From NCBI RefSeq assembly GCF_001613385.1, contig NZ_BDCG01000002.1, positions 496,001 to 560,000 of the forward strand: 64,000 nucleotides of DNA, read 5' to 3'. This DNA comes from Nocardia flavorosea NBRC 108225. Lineage in GTDB: Bacteria > Actinomycetota > Actinomycetes > Mycobacteriales > Mycobacteriaceae. Numbering within the stretch: the stretch's first letter is position 1; each line of letters opens with the position of its first letter. The position numbers and the translations under genes were made by a program. Below, in pieces: positions 17,731 through 27,061 of the stretch. The notes under the pieces were generated by a model. It was not told where the DNA came from. It saw nothing but the letters and a program-made list of their open reading frames with translations, and ran no database searches.

Positions 17731-18105
17731 ACCCGCCTCCTCGCACAGCGAACCGACACCTCTACCCGGACCGGCCGGGGCGCCCGATCACGGCAATTCG
17801 GTTCGTCGCCGACAGCCCACCTCGGCGTCGGTCATCGGCATCTGATCGGTTGTGCTACCGGAGTCCGGCGATGTGGCATCGCCGCCCCGCCGCGAGCGCA
17901 TCCACGGCAGGCAGGCACCGGCCTGCATGTGGCGAGCGCGTCCGGTGTGGCGGGAAATTCAGCCTCCGGCAGGGCGAATCCTGCCACAATCACGGCCTAC
18001 TGAAAACTGTTGACAGTTTTTAGAGCGACGCTTTACAGTGACCTGAGTCATAGGCACCCGAAAGATGAGGGCGGGTGCCAGACCGAATAGGGAGCGGTGA
18101 CGTCG
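17731..18105. other. Intergenic region upstream of the cupin/ABC operon
   Basis: Between the divergent pseudogene and the first operon of the 21-kb catabolic region. Apart from the operator at 18003-18020 I see no gene. The operator is about 85 bases from the first start codon, leaving room for a promoter and leader. Confidence 0.6.
18003..18020. promoter_or_regulatory. Operator copy 1 (AAAACTGT-TG-ACAGTTTT)
   Basis: A perfect 8-bp arm palindrome around a TG centre, upstream of the operon starting at 18106. The same core, AACTGT-TG-ACAGTT, recurs at 28596-28609 and 32504-32517, each time upstream of a plus-strand operon of this region and in the same orientation. The centre also spells TTGACA, a sigma-70-type -35 hexamer, so binding would be expected to block RNA polymerase. 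A convincing -10 is not visible. A GntR/FCD protein encoded at 31648-32373 is the likely ligand. Confidence 0.7.
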
Positions 18106-18480
18106 ATGTGTGGTTACTGGGCCAGCTGGTCGGACCTTCCCGAACGGGAGGTGCTGGAGGGTAACTTCCGCACCGCCGTGACGGGTAAGGAGATGGGACT
18201 CAACCGGATCCGGTGGGTGCATCCCACGACGCTTCCCGAGCACAATCATCCGGACGCCGAGCAGGCCATGGTCATCACCAGTGGCCGGATCGCATTCACC
18301 GTCGCCGGTGTGGAAACCGTGCTCGGAACCGGGGATGTCGTGGTGATTCCGCGCGGTGTCGAGCATTCCGGGCACAGCATCGAAGGCGAGGCGACATTTA
18401 TCGAAGTGTTCGCACCGGCGCGGATCGAGAACCTCGTGGGCTTCCTCGGCGGTCCGTCGATGCCGGCGGTGCCGCGATGA
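18106..18480 (+). CDS. Cupin-domain protein, first gene of the importer operon
   Basis: A 124-residue cupin with LPEHNHPDAEQAMVITSGRIAFTVAG (metal-binding His residues near 45-50 and Glu near 53) and GDVVVIPRGVEHSGHSIEGEATFIEVFAP. Two starts are possible; the ATG at 18106 has the better distance from GGGAGC at 18089-18095 than the GTG at 18097. It overlaps the metallo-hydrolase gene by ATGA. It could be an isomerase, a sugar-binding or a metabolite-processing protein; the specific reaction is unknown. It follows operator copy 1 directly. Confidence 0.75.
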   Translation: MCGYWASWSDLPEREVLEGNFRTAVTGKEMGLNRIRWVHPTTLPEHNHPDAEQAMVITSGRIAFTVAGVETVLGTGDVVVIPRGVEHSGHSIEGEATFIEVFAPARIENLVGFLGGPSMPAVPR

Positions 18481-19337
18481 CCCTGAACCGGATCAGCGCA
18501 CATGTATACGTCGAGACGGCGCACCTCGGCAGCAACAACTCGATCATCGTGGGTGACGGAATCGCGCTGGTGGATACGCCGCACCGGCCCAGCGACGCGA
18601 TCGCGTGGCGAAAGACAGTGGACCGGTTCGGCAAGACGCGCTACGTCGTCAACACCGATCACCACCCCGACCACACCATCGGGAATTACTGGATGGGTGG
18701 CGAGGTCGTATCCCATCGAGGCACCCGCCGGCGCCTGCTGCACGACGCACCCGATCATGATTATCTGGCACGGCTTTTCGCGCGCATCGATCCGGCCGCG
18801 GTCGCGCTGCTCGACGAGTACAGGGTCCGGGTACCCGATATCGTCTTCACCGATCAGCTCGATCTGCACCTCGGCGATATCGCACTGGAACTGACCTTCC
18901 AGCCGGGACATACCGCCAACAGCCTGATCGCGTACCTGCCCGAGGACGGTGTGGTATTCACCGGCGATATCGTCTGTGAGGCCGGACTACCGTCTTTCCA
19001 GGACTGCCGGGTGGCCGACTGGTTCGATGCCATCGACAAGGTCGCCGGTTACGATTTCGAGTTCCTCGTCCCCGGGCACGGCGAGGTCGCCGGCCGCGAA
19101 GTTCTCGCCCGTTACCGCGAGTGGGGCCGCGAGGTCGTGGGCGAGGTGGCCGAGGCCATTCGCCGCGGCGCCGACAGTGAGCAGGCCGCGGCCGAGATCC
19201 GGTTCCCCGACAATATTCACGTCGATACCGCCGGCCAGCCCGGCTACCCCGACGATCTCATCGAGTTCTTCCAGCGGCGCTCCATCGCCCGCGTCTACAC
19301 CGATCTCATCGAGAGGCCGGAACTCGCCTCGCGATAG
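18477..19337 (+). CDS. MBL-fold metallo-hydrolase
   Basis: A 286-residue metallo-beta-lactamase-fold enzyme. Metal motifs are in order: NTDHHPDHTIGN (the HxHxDH variant) near residue 60, QPGHTANS near 142, FTGDIV near 160 and the PGHGE loop near 200. Such proteins hydrolyse thioesters, lactones or similar bonds. It is translationally coupled to the cupin gene and precedes the ABC importer genes by 49 bp, so it is probably an early hydrolytic step for the imported compound; that role is inference. Confidence 0.78.
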   Translation: MTLNRISAHVYVETAHLGSNNSIIVGDGIALVDTPHRPSDAIAWRKTVDRFGKTRYVVNTDHHPDHTIGNYWMGGEVVSHRGTRRRLLHDAPDHDYLARLFARIDPAAVALLDEYRVRVPDIVFTDQLDLHLGDIALELTFQPGHTANSLIAYLPEDGVVFTGDIVCEAGLPSFQDCRVADWFDAIDKVAGYDFEFLVPGHGEVAGREVLARYREWGREVVGEVAEAIRRGADSEQAAAEIRFPDNIHVDTAGQPGYPDDLIEFFQRRSIARVYTDLIERPELASR

Positions 19338-19386
19338 CGGCGCCCGATATCTGCTCCGGCGCCCGATAGGAACACGGAGAAAACCC

Positions 19387-20526
19387 ATGCGTAGGAGAAA
19401 GTTCGCTGCCGCATGCGCGACGGCGGCCGTAACGGTCGGCGTGCTGACCGGCTGTCAGAGCGGGACCGGCGATGCCGTGGCCACCCCGGAGGGAATCCAG
19501 AAGGCTCAGGCAGCGCAGCGGGTCGTCGCGGCAGCAGCGGTCGTCCCGAAGGCAGACGACCTCGGCCCGCCGATATCGGTGGAATCGTTGCGCGGCAAGA
19601 CGATCTACAGCATTCCCATCGACAGCAAGGCCGAGTTCTATCAGGCCGGCGAGCAGGCGATGAAGGGAATCGCGGCCGAGGCGGGTATCAACTACGTGAC
19701 CTTCCCGTCGGACGGCACCCAGATCTCCTACCAGCAGGGCATCAGCCAGGCCATCAACGCCGGGGCGGGCGCGATCCTGCTCAACGGCCCACTCCCCTCG
19801 ACGCTCGGCCCGCAGATCGACGCCGCGAACAAGGCGGGTGTGCCGATCGTGCCGTTGCACATCTCCGACAAGGACAGCCCGGCGAACCCCGGCGTGCCCT
19901 ACGAATCCTTCGCACCGTTCAATGAGGCGGCCCGGCTGATGACCCTCGGGGCAGTGGCCGCGCAGCAGGGCACACCGGTGCACGCGCTGGTCATCGAGTC
20001 GTCGGAAACCGGTCCGTCGAAGGGCATGGTCGATACGATCCGGAAAACGCTCGCCGAGGAGGCTCCCGCGGGATCGGAGGCGACGGTGATCAACGTCGCC
20101 GTGCCGCAGTGGGCGCAGCAGATTCAGGGGCAGGTGCAGTCGGCCGTATTGCGCAACCCCGATATCAACGCCGTACTGCCGATATTCGACTCGATGTCCC
20201 TCTATGCAGCGCCGGGTATCAGGCAGGCCGCGTACAACCGCGAGGTTCCGATCTACACCTTCAACGGCACTCCGTCCATTCTCGCGATGGTCGCGAACGG
20301 CTCGGTCGCGATGAATGTGGCCGAGAACCCGGATTGGGTTGCCTACGTCAATCTCGATGTCGCCTTCCGCGCCATGCTCGGCGTACCGCCGGTACCCGCC
20401 GAATCGGGCCCGGTCCGCGTGATCGACTCGTCGAACGTTGCGGAAACGGGTGACCCGCCCACGAGCGGCAAGGGCTTCGGCGACGAGTACGCGGGTGCCT
20501 TCCTGCGGCTGTGGGGGCTGGCCTGA
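19387..20526 (+). CDS. ABC importer substrate-binding lipoprotein (ribose/sugar type)
   Basis: A 379-residue periplasmic-binding-protein family member anchored by lipid: signal peptide RRRKFAAACATAAVTVGVLTGC with lipobox LTGC. The mature part has the RbsB-type alternation: IYSIPIDSKAEFYQAGEQAMKGIAAEAG near residue 75, QQGISQAINAGAGAILLNGP, and FDSMSLYAAPGIRQAA near 270. Its stop overlaps the ATPase start. RbsB-type proteins bind sugars, polyols, nucleosides and AI-2-like compounds, so the ligand cannot be named. Confidence 0.85.
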   Translation: MRRRKFAAACATAAVTVGVLTGCQSGTGDAVATPEGIQKAQAAQRVVAAAAVVPKADDLGPPISVESLRGKTIYSIPIDSKAEFYQAGEQAMKGIAAEAGINYVTFPSDGTQISYQQGISQAINAGAGAILLNGPLPSTLGPQIDAANKAGVPIVPLHISDKDSPANPGVPYESFAPFNEAARLMTLGAVAAQQGTPVHALVIESSETGPSKGMVDTIRKTLAEEAPAGSEATVINVAVPQWAQQIQGQVQSAVLRNPDINAVLPIFDSMSLYAAPGIRQAAYNREVPIYTFNGTPSILAMVANGSVAMNVAENPDWVAYVNLDVAFRAMLGVPPVPAESGPVRVIDSSNVAETGDPPTSGKGFGDEYAGAFLRLWGLA

Positions 20527-22058
20527 TGTCCCCGGACGCACCACTGCTGGCAGTGGCAGGACTGGCGAAGGCGTTCAACGGAGTTCCCGCGTTGCGCGGT
20601 GTCGATCTCGACGTCCGTGCCGGTGAAGTGCATGGGCTACTCGGCGCCAACGGCAGCGGAAAATCGACTCTGATCAAGATATTGGCCGGATTCCACGATG
20701 CCGACGCGGGCGCCGTCACCGTCGCCGGCCACACCATCGGCAGCCCGTTCGGTGCCCGCGGCCTGCGTGATCACGGCTTGGGCTTTGTACACCAGGATCT
20801 CGGGCTCGCGGGTGCGGGCACCGTACTGGAACATATCGCACTCGACTCCTGTGGCGGGTCCGCGAACCTGCACCGGATCGACTGGCGCGTCCAGCGGCGC
20901 CGGGTGCGGGACCTGCTGGGCCGCTTCGGCATCGATGTCGATCCGGAGGCCGTGATCGATTCGCTTTCGCCGGTACAACGGGCCATGATCGCTGTGGTCC
21001 GGGCAGTGGGCGCCCAGGAATCGGCCTCCGGCGGCACCGGGCAGATCCTGATCCTCGACGAACCGACTGTCTTCCTGCCGAGGCACGAGGTCGGCCTGCT
21101 GTTCGGCCTGCTACGCCGGCTGCGTGATCGCGGGGATGCGGTGTTGCTGGTCTCCCACGATCTCGACGAAATTCTCGAGGTCACCGACCGGGTCACCGTG
21201 TTCCGTAACGGCCGGACCGCGGGTACCCGCACAACGACCGGCGCGACCCGCGACGATCTCGTCCGGCTCATCCTAGGAACCCGCGACGAGCACGTCGCGA
21301 AAGGAAGCACGACTGTCGATCGGGACCGTACGGCGCTGCTCGCGGCACGCGGGCTGCGCGGTAGCCGGGTGCGCGATCTGGACCTCGACCTGTTCGCCGG
21401 CGAGGTGGTCGGCGTCACCGGGCTCGCCGGATCGGGTTTCGAGGAGCTGCCCGACCTGCTCTTCGGAGCGGAGCCTGCAGCGGCCGGCACCATCGAGCAC
21501 GGCGGGCGCACCGTAGGCCGGCCCGGCCCGGCGCGTTCGATGTCGAACGGGGTCGTCCTGATTCCCGCCGACCGTAAAACGCAGGGCGGTGCGCCGGAGC
21601 TGAGCGTGCTGGAGAATATGTCGCTGCCGTTCCTCGCCGACCGGGCCCGCGGCCTCTCCATCGACTGGCGTGCGCTGCGCCGGCGTGCGCAGGACACCTG
21701 CCACCGGCTGGACGTGGTCCCGCCGGATCCGCAGGCAATGTTCGGGCATCTCAGCGGCGGTAACCAGCAGAAGGCCCTGCTGGGCAAGTGGATGGACACC
21801 GAGCCACGGGTGATGTTGCTGAGTGAACCCACTCAGGGCGTCGATATCGGTGCCCGGCGGGAGATCTTCGCCCTCATCCGTGCGGCCGTGGCGAAGGGGA
21901 TGGGCGTGCTGTGCGCCACCTCCGACTATGAGCAGCTGGTCGAAATGGCCGACCGGGTCCTCGTATTCGACGGCGGCCGGATCAGTGCCGAGATCACCGG
22001 CGCGGACATCACCAAGGACGTTCTGGCGTCCGCCGTCTACGCAGAGGAAGCGTCATGA
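20526..22058 (+). CDS. ABC importer ATPase with two nucleotide-binding domains (RbsA type)
   Basis: A 510-residue tandem ATPase energising the importer. Domain 1 has Walker A GANGSGKST near residue 45 and Walker B ILILDEPTVF near 180, but its signature is a degenerate LSPVQR. Domain 2 has the usual degenerate Walker A (GLAGSGFEEL) and an intact signature LSGGNQQKALLGKW near 420. Such asymmetry is normal for RbsA-like proteins. The ATG overlaps the binding-protein stop and the stop overlaps the permease start. Confidence 0.9.
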   Translation: MSPDAPLLAVAGLAKAFNGVPALRGVDLDVRAGEVHGLLGANGSGKSTLIKILAGFHDADAGAVTVAGHTIGSPFGARGLRDHGLGFVHQDLGLAGAGTVLEHIALDSCGGSANLHRIDWRVQRRRVRDLLGRFGIDVDPEAVIDSLSPVQRAMIAVVRAVGAQESASGGTGQILILDEPTVFLPRHEVGLLFGLLRRLRDRGDAVLLVSHDLDEILEVTDRVTVFRNGRTAGTRTTTGATRDDLVRLILGTRDEHVAKGSTTVDRDRTALLAARGLRGSRVRDLDLDLFAGEVVGVTGLAGSGFEELPDLLFGAEPAAAGTIEHGGRTVGRPGPARSMSNGVVLIPADRKTQGGAPELSVLENMSLPFLADRARGLSIDWRALRRRAQDTCHRLDVVPPDPQAMFGHLSGGNQQKALLGKWMDTEPRVMLLSEPTQGVDIGARREIFALIRAAVAKGMGVLCATSDYEQLVEMADRVLVFDGGRISAEITGADITKDVLASAVYAEEAS

Positions 22059-23095
22059 GCACCACCGAGAAGGAAACTACGGTCGCCGGCCGCGCGGCCG
22101 CCCCGCCGCAACGCAAGCACGGCAGAAAACCTGCCGAGCCCGAGCGTTTCGCTCTGCTGGGCGTATGGGTCGTATTGATCGTCGCATTCAGCGTGATGAT
22201 CCCGGATATCTTCCCGACCACGGCGAATGTATCGAACATGCTCGCTTCACAGGTGGTCCTGCTGATCTTGTCGATCGGATTGCTGTATCCGCTGCGGGCG
22301 GGCGACTACGACCTTTCGGTGGCGTCGACGCTGAATCTGGCCACAGTGGTCGTCGCTGTGCTCAACGTCCAGCAGGAATGGAATATCTGGCTTTCGGTAC
22401 TCGCCGCGATCCTGGCCGCGCTCGCGGTCGGTGTCCTCAATGGTCTGATCGTGACGGTCTTCCAGATCAATCCGTTCATCGTGACACTCGGTATGGGCAC
22501 CGTCGTGCAGGGACTGATATACCTGCTGTCGGACTCCGCGACGATCAGCGGTATCGACCGGGCGCTGTCCGATGCGGTGCTCACCCAGCCGTTCCTGGCG
22601 ATTCCCACCGGCTTTTTCTTCGCACTCGCGCTGTGTGCCGTCGCCTGGTATGTCTTCGACCACACCGCATTCGGGCAGCGACTGCTGTTCGTCGGCCAGA
22701 GCCATGATGTGGCCCGGCTGAACGGGGTCGATGTGGCACGGCTGCGGTGGCGCGCCCTGATCATCTCCGCGGGCACCGCCGGGCTCGCCGGCGTGGTCTA
22801 CGCCGGCACCACGGCAAGCGCCGACCCGGTATCGGGTGCGTCGTTCCTGCTGCCCGCCTTCGCCGCGGCTTTCCTCGGATCGACGGTGCTGCAGATCGGC
22901 CGGTTCAACCCCTGGGGCACCTTGATCGCGGTGTACTTCCTGGTCACCGGCATTACCGGCTTGCAACTGCTCGGCGCGCAGCAATACGTCCAGCAGCTGT
23001 TCTACGGCGGCGCTCTCGTCATCGCGGTGATCGCCGCAAAGCTCGTCCGCACCCGCGGCGAACGTAAACGCCGCGGCCGGGTCGCGACCGCCTGA
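22055..23095 (+). CDS. ABC importer permease (ribose/sugar type)
   Basis: A 346-residue integral membrane protein with about eight to ten hydrophobic helices, beginning with a charged cytoplasmic N-terminus (KHGRKPAEPERF) and ending in RTRGERKRRGR. The family EAA-like loop is recognisable as GVDVARLRWRALIISAGTAGLAGVVYAGTTASADP. It completes a binding protein, tandem ATPase and single permease set, with the permease probably acting as a homodimer. Confidence 0.88.
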   Translation: MSTTEKETTVAGRAAAPPQRKHGRKPAEPERFALLGVWVVLIVAFSVMIPDIFPTTANVSNMLASQVVLLILSIGLLYPLRAGDYDLSVASTLNLATVVVAVLNVQQEWNIWLSVLAAILAALAVGVLNGLIVTVFQINPFIVTLGMGTVVQGLIYLLSDSATISGIDRALSDAVLTQPFLAIPTGFFFALALCAVAWYVFDHTAFGQRLLFVGQSHDVARLNGVDVARLRWRALIISAGTAGLAGVVYAGTTASADPVSGASFLLPAFAAAFLGSTVLQIGRFNPWGTLIAVYFLVTGITGLQLLGAQQYVQQLFYGGALVIAVIAAKLVRTRGERKRRGRVATA

Positions 23096-23123
23096 CTTCC
23101 CCCAACGACTGAGGAGTGAACCG

Positions 23124-24236
23124 ATGAAGGCACAGGGAGCCGTTCTCCACCGGATCGACGGACGGTGGGAGGTCCAGGACCTCGAGGTGGACGAGCCCGG
23201 TCCCGACGAGGTGCGGATCAAGGTCATGGCCAGCGGGCTGTGCCATTCCGACGACCACTTCGTCACCGGCGATCTCGCCGTCACCCTGCCGATGGTCGGA
23301 GGGCACGAGGGTGCGGGGATCGTCGAGCAGGTCGGGTCGAGGGTCACGCGGGTGAAACCGGGCGACCATGTGGCGACGCTGTTCATCCCCGCATGCGGTA
23401 CCTGCCACTACTGCGCCCGGGGTATGCAGTACATCTGCAACAACGGTGCCGGGATGGAGCACGGCCGCGCAATGGACGGCACCGCCCGCTTCCACGCGAC
23501 CGACGGCAGCGATATCGGCGGCGTGACCCGGCTGGGTACGTTCGCGAACTACCTGGTGTGCCACGAAACCCAGGCCGTCGTGGTGCCCGACGATATTCCC
23601 TTCGAACTGGCCTGCCTGGTGTCCTGCGGTGTGGCGACCGGTTACGGCGCGGCGGTCAACGGTGGGCCGGTACGGGCGGGGGATGTGGTGCTGGTCTGCG
23701 GGCTGGGCGGTGTCGGCGCCAACGCCGTCCAAGGTGCCCGGCACGCGGGGGCCGACCATGTGATCGTGGTGGACCCCGTTCCGTACAAGCAGGAGCGGGC
23801 GGCCGATTTCGGCGCAACGGCCGCATTCGGGTCCATTGCGGAGGCTCGCCCCCTGATCGACAGCCTCACCAATGGACAGGGTGTGGATATCGCCATCGTC
23901 ACCGTCGGCCGCGTCGACGGCGACATCATCGGCGAAGCCTTCGCCGCGGTCGGCAAATCCGGGCGGTGCGTCCTGGTATCGGTGGGTTCCTCCGAGCTAC
24001 ATCTCGCGGTGAGCCCGCAGGACCTGACCAACTTCGCCAAATCCATCAAGGGCGTGATGTACGGCGACTGCAATCCGACCGCCGATATCCCGCGTTTGTT
24101 GCAGATGTATCGCACCGGCAGTCTCGAGCTCGAAGGACTTGTGACAAAGCGGTATTCGCTCGGGGAGATCAACGAGGCAGTCGCGGATATGCATGCGGGC
24201 CGCAATATCCGCGGTGTTCTCGTGCACAGCCACTGA
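23124..24236 (+). CDS. Zinc-dependent alcohol dehydrogenase, NDMA-dependent type
   Basis: A 370-residue medium-chain dehydrogenase that oxidises an alcohol to an aldehyde. It has the catalytic zinc site (GLCHSDDHF near residue 38, GGHEGAG near 62), the structural zinc Cys cluster CGTCHYCARGMQYIC near 92-106, and the Rossmann CGLGGVGANAVQGARHAG near 192. Sequence style matches actinobacterial NDMA-dependent enzymes, in which bound NAD is reoxidised through mycofactocin; that assignment is from family knowledge. A GAGGAG site precedes the ATG. The neighbouring aldehyde dehydrogenase suggests an alcohol to acid conversion. Confidence 0.85.
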   Translation: MKAQGAVLHRIDGRWEVQDLEVDEPGPDEVRIKVMASGLCHSDDHFVTGDLAVTLPMVGGHEGAGIVEQVGSRVTRVKPGDHVATLFIPACGTCHYCARGMQYICNNGAGMEHGRAMDGTARFHATDGSDIGGVTRLGTFANYLVCHETQAVVVPDDIPFELACLVSCGVATGYGAAVNGGPVRAGDVVLVCGLGGVGANAVQGARHAGADHVIVVDPVPYKQERAADFGATAAFGSIAEARPLIDSLTNGQGVDIAIVTVGRVDGDIIGEAFAAVGKSGRCVLVSVGSSELHLAVSPQDLTNFAKSIKGVMYGDCNPTADIPRLLQMYRTGSLELEGLVTKRYSLGEINEAVADMHAGRNIRGVLVHSH

Positions 24237-24263
24237 CCTGTCGTCTTGTTTTGAGGAGATCTT

Positions 24264-25736
24264 GTGACCGCAGCGAACTTACGGACCGCACCTGTCGAAC
24301 ACACCCGCCTGCACATCGGCGGGGAATGGGTCGACGCATCGGGTGCAGGAGAGCTGGACACCGTCGATCCGGCGACCGGCGCGGTTTTCGCCCGGGTAGC
24401 GCGGGGTGAGGCGGCCGACGTGGACCGCGCGGTGGCCGCGGCGCGCGCGGCATTCGAAACCGGCCCGTGGCCGCGGATGAAGCCGAAGGAACGGGCCGCC
24501 GCGCTGTGGCGGCTCGGCGATCTGCTGCTCGCGGACGCCGCCGAAATGGGCCGGATCGAAACCCTCGATCAAGGCAAGCCGTATGCGATCGCGCAGGCGG
24601 GCGACGTGCCCACAGCGGCCGGGCTCTTCCACTATATGTCCGGTTATGCCACCAAAATCGAGGGGGAGACCATTCCGATCTCGGCTCCGGGCCGATACCA
24701 CACGTATACGCGCCGGGAGCCGCTCGGCGTGGTCGGGCTGATCGTGCCGTGGAACTTTCCGCTGGTGATCACCTCGTGGAAGGTCGCCCCCGCACTGGCA
24801 GCCGGAAATACCGTGGTACTCAAACCGGCCGAGGCAACTCCGTTGTCGGCACTGCGCCTCGCCGCGCTCGCGCTGGAGGCCGGTATACCGCCGGGTGTAC
24901 TCAATGTCGTCAACGGTTACGGTTCGAGCGTCGGTGCGGCGCTTGCCGCGCATCCGGGAGTGGACAAGGTGTCGTTCACCGGATCTACCGCCACGGGGCG
25001 CAAGATTCTCGACGCCGCCGGGGGAAACCTCAAACGGGTGACCCTCGAACTGGGTGGTAAGAGCGCAAATATCGTGTTCCCGGATGCCGATCTGGGCAAG
25101 GCGATCACCGGGTCCGCGGATGCGATCTTCTTCAACGCGGGGCAGGCGTGTGCAGCCGGATCTCGTCTGTATGTCCATAATTCGGTATACGACGAGTTCG
25201 TCTCGGGCCTGGTCGAGCAGACGAAGAGGATTCGCGTCGGCGACGGGTTCGACCCGCAGACCCAGATCGGCCCCGTGGCCAGTCGCGAGCATTTCGACCG
25301 CGTCAACGCCTATCTCGACGCAGGTAGCCGGGAAGGCACGATCCTCACCGGTGGCCGGCGAATCGGCGACGCGGGGTATTTCGTCGAGCCGACGGTGATC
25401 GCGGACGCCGCTCCCGACGCGCACGTAACCTGCGAGGAGATCTTCGGCCCCGTGGTCGTGGTCGATCGCTTCACCAGTGAGGACGATGTCGTCCGAGCCG
25501 CCAATGACACGCGCTACGGACTCGCGGCCGGAATCTGGACGTCTCGGGTCGGCACCGCGCATCGGGTCGCGGAGCGGCTGCGTGCGGGGACGGTATGGGT
25601 CAACACCTATGGCGTTTTCGACCCGAGTATGCCGTTCGGCGGTATGAAGGAATCGGGCTGGGGTCGCGAAATGGGGCACGAGGTGCTGCACGACTACACC
25701 GATGTCAAAACGGTCTGCGTGGATATCGATGACTGA
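24264..25736 (+). CDS. NAD(P)-dependent aldehyde dehydrogenase
   Basis: A 490-residue aldehyde dehydrogenase converting an aldehyde to a carboxylic acid. Active-site landmarks: PWNFPLVITSWKVAPALAAGN near residue 160, the catalytic Glu in ELGGKSANIVF near 257, the catalytic Cys in FNAGQACAAGSR near 292, and EEIFGPVVVVDRF near 390. It starts at GTG with GAGGAG nearby and overlaps the ene-reductase start by 8 bp. It presumably accepts the product of the alcohol dehydrogenase. Confidence 0.92.
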   Translation: MTAANLRTAPVEHTRLHIGGEWVDASGAGELDTVDPATGAVFARVARGEAADVDRAVAAARAAFETGPWPRMKPKERAAALWRLGDLLLADAAEMGRIETLDQGKPYAIAQAGDVPTAAGLFHYMSGYATKIEGETIPISAPGRYHTYTRREPLGVVGLIVPWNFPLVITSWKVAPALAAGNTVVLKPAEATPLSALRLAALALEAGIPPGVLNVVNGYGSSVGAALAAHPGVDKVSFTGSTATGRKILDAAGGNLKRVTLELGGKSANIVFPDADLGKAITGSADAIFFNAGQACAAGSRLYVHNSVYDEFVSGLVEQTKRIRVGDGFDPQTQIGPVASREHFDRVNAYLDAGSREGTILTGGRRIGDAGYFVEPTVIADAAPDAHVTCEEIFGPVVVVDRFTSEDDVVRAANDTRYGLAAGIWTSRVGTAHRVAERLRAGTVWVNTYGVFDPSMPFGGMKESGWGREMGHEVLHDYTDVKTVCVDIDD

Positions 25737-26835
25737 CGGAGTCGTGACGACGAATACCGTCTTCGACCCGGTGCGTGTCGGTGCCGTCGAGCTCGCCAAC
25801 CGGGTGGTGATGGCGCCGATGACCCGCAACCGCGCAAACGCCGCCGGGGTGCTTCCGGATTCGGCAGCGACCTATTACGCGCAGCGGGCGTCGGCCGGGC
25901 TCATCGTCACCGAGGGCACCCAGCCCAGTGCCGCGGCCAAAGGCTATCCGGGCACCCCGGGCATCCACGACGATGTACAGGAGCAGGCGTGGCGAAAGAT
26001 CGCCGACGCGGTGCATGCGGCGGGCGGCCGGATCTTCTGTCAGCTCATGCACACCGGACGAATCGGGCACCCGAGCCTCATACCCGAAGGTGCTCGGATC
26101 GTGGCGCCGAGCGCGATCCCGGCCCAGGTGGAGGTGGCCCGCGCCGACGGGGTGATGGTGCCGGCGGTGCTGCCCGAATCGCTTACCGCGCAGGGCATCG
26201 CCGGCATTGTGCGTGATTTCGCGGAAGCATCGGTTCGGGCGAGACGGGCAGGGCTGGACGGGGTCGAATTGCACGCGGCCAACGGCTACCTGCTGCACCA
26301 GTTCCTCTCCCCCGGCACGAATCGGCGTCGCGATGAGTACGGCGGCTCGGCGCAGAGGCGTGCCCGGTTCGTCGTCGAGGTCGCCGAGGCCGTCGCGGCG
26401 GAGATCGGTGCCGGGCGGATGGGGATCCGAATCTCTCCGGGCGGTCAGTTCAACGATATGCAGGACAAGGGAAACGAGGACACCTACCTCGCCCTGGCTG
26501 ACGGGCTCGCCGCGCTGCGGCCGGCATACCTGCATACGCTGCGCCGGCGCTCGTCCCCGCTGCACCGGGAACTACGAAACCGCTGGCCGACCGCTTACAT
26601 GCTGAACACCGGGTATCTGGGCGCGAGCGAGCTGGCCGATGTTTCGCCGCTGATCACCTCGGGTGCAGCGGATCTGGTGAGCGTCGGGCGCCTGTTCATC
26701 TCCAATCCCGACCTCGTCCGGCGCTGGCGCCACGGCGTGCCGCGGGCGCAGTGGGACGAAGACACCTTCTACCGCGGTGGAGATCGCGGATACATCGATT
26801 ATCCCTTCGCGTGTGAAGGGACGGATATGCGATGA
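25729..26835 (+). CDS. Old yellow enzyme-family alkene reductase
   Basis: An FMN-dependent NAD(P)H ene-reductase of 368 residues. Seen are APMTRNRAN near the start, YYAQRASAGLIVTEGTQPS, QLMHTGRIGHPS near 103 with the FMN-site His, GVELHAANGYLLHQFLSPGTNRRRDEYGGS near 182-210, and GRLFISNPDLVRRW near 322. The ATG overlaps the previous gene and is preferred over a longer in-frame start. Family members reduce activated C=C bonds such as enones, maleimides and nitroalkenes, which is relevant to the substrate question. After it comes a 226-bp gap without a visible gene. Confidence 0.85.
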   Translation: MTDGVVTTNTVFDPVRVGAVELANRVVMAPMTRNRANAAGVLPDSAATYYAQRASAGLIVTEGTQPSAAAKGYPGTPGIHDDVQEQAWRKIADAVHAAGGRIFCQLMHTGRIGHPSLIPEGARIVAPSAIPAQVEVARADGVMVPAVLPESLTAQGIAGIVRDFAEASVRARRAGLDGVELHAANGYLLHQFLSPGTNRRRDEYGGSAQRRARFVVEVAEAVAAEIGAGRMGIRISPGGQFNDMQDKGNEDTYLALADGLAALRPAYLHTLRRRSSPLHRELRNRWPTAYMLNTGYLGASELADVSPLITSGAADLVSVGRLFISNPDLVRRWRHGVPRAQWDEDTFYRGGDRGYIDYPFACEGTDMR

Positions 26836-27061
26836 GGACTGGGGTGAGGTGCCGGCGTGGCACGGGCCGCCGACCTGCACGGGACGCGACCGGATCGACT
26901 GCCGAGACCGGCGCCAGGACATGAGCGCGGCAGCTGAGCGGCGGCGTCGGCCACGTCACGTGCGAACAGGGGTACGTGAGGGGCATCGGATCGAGTCGGC
27001 GAGTCGCTGTGGTGCCCGACGCACCACAAAGCCTTGTCGACTGTCAGCAGAGGAGTGAGTA

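Noticed and set aside
26952..26962. CACGT-C-ACGTG palindrome in the gap before the SDR pair
   Set aside because: It is short and GC-rich with no second copy, and the SDR genes seem to belong to the upstream operon.
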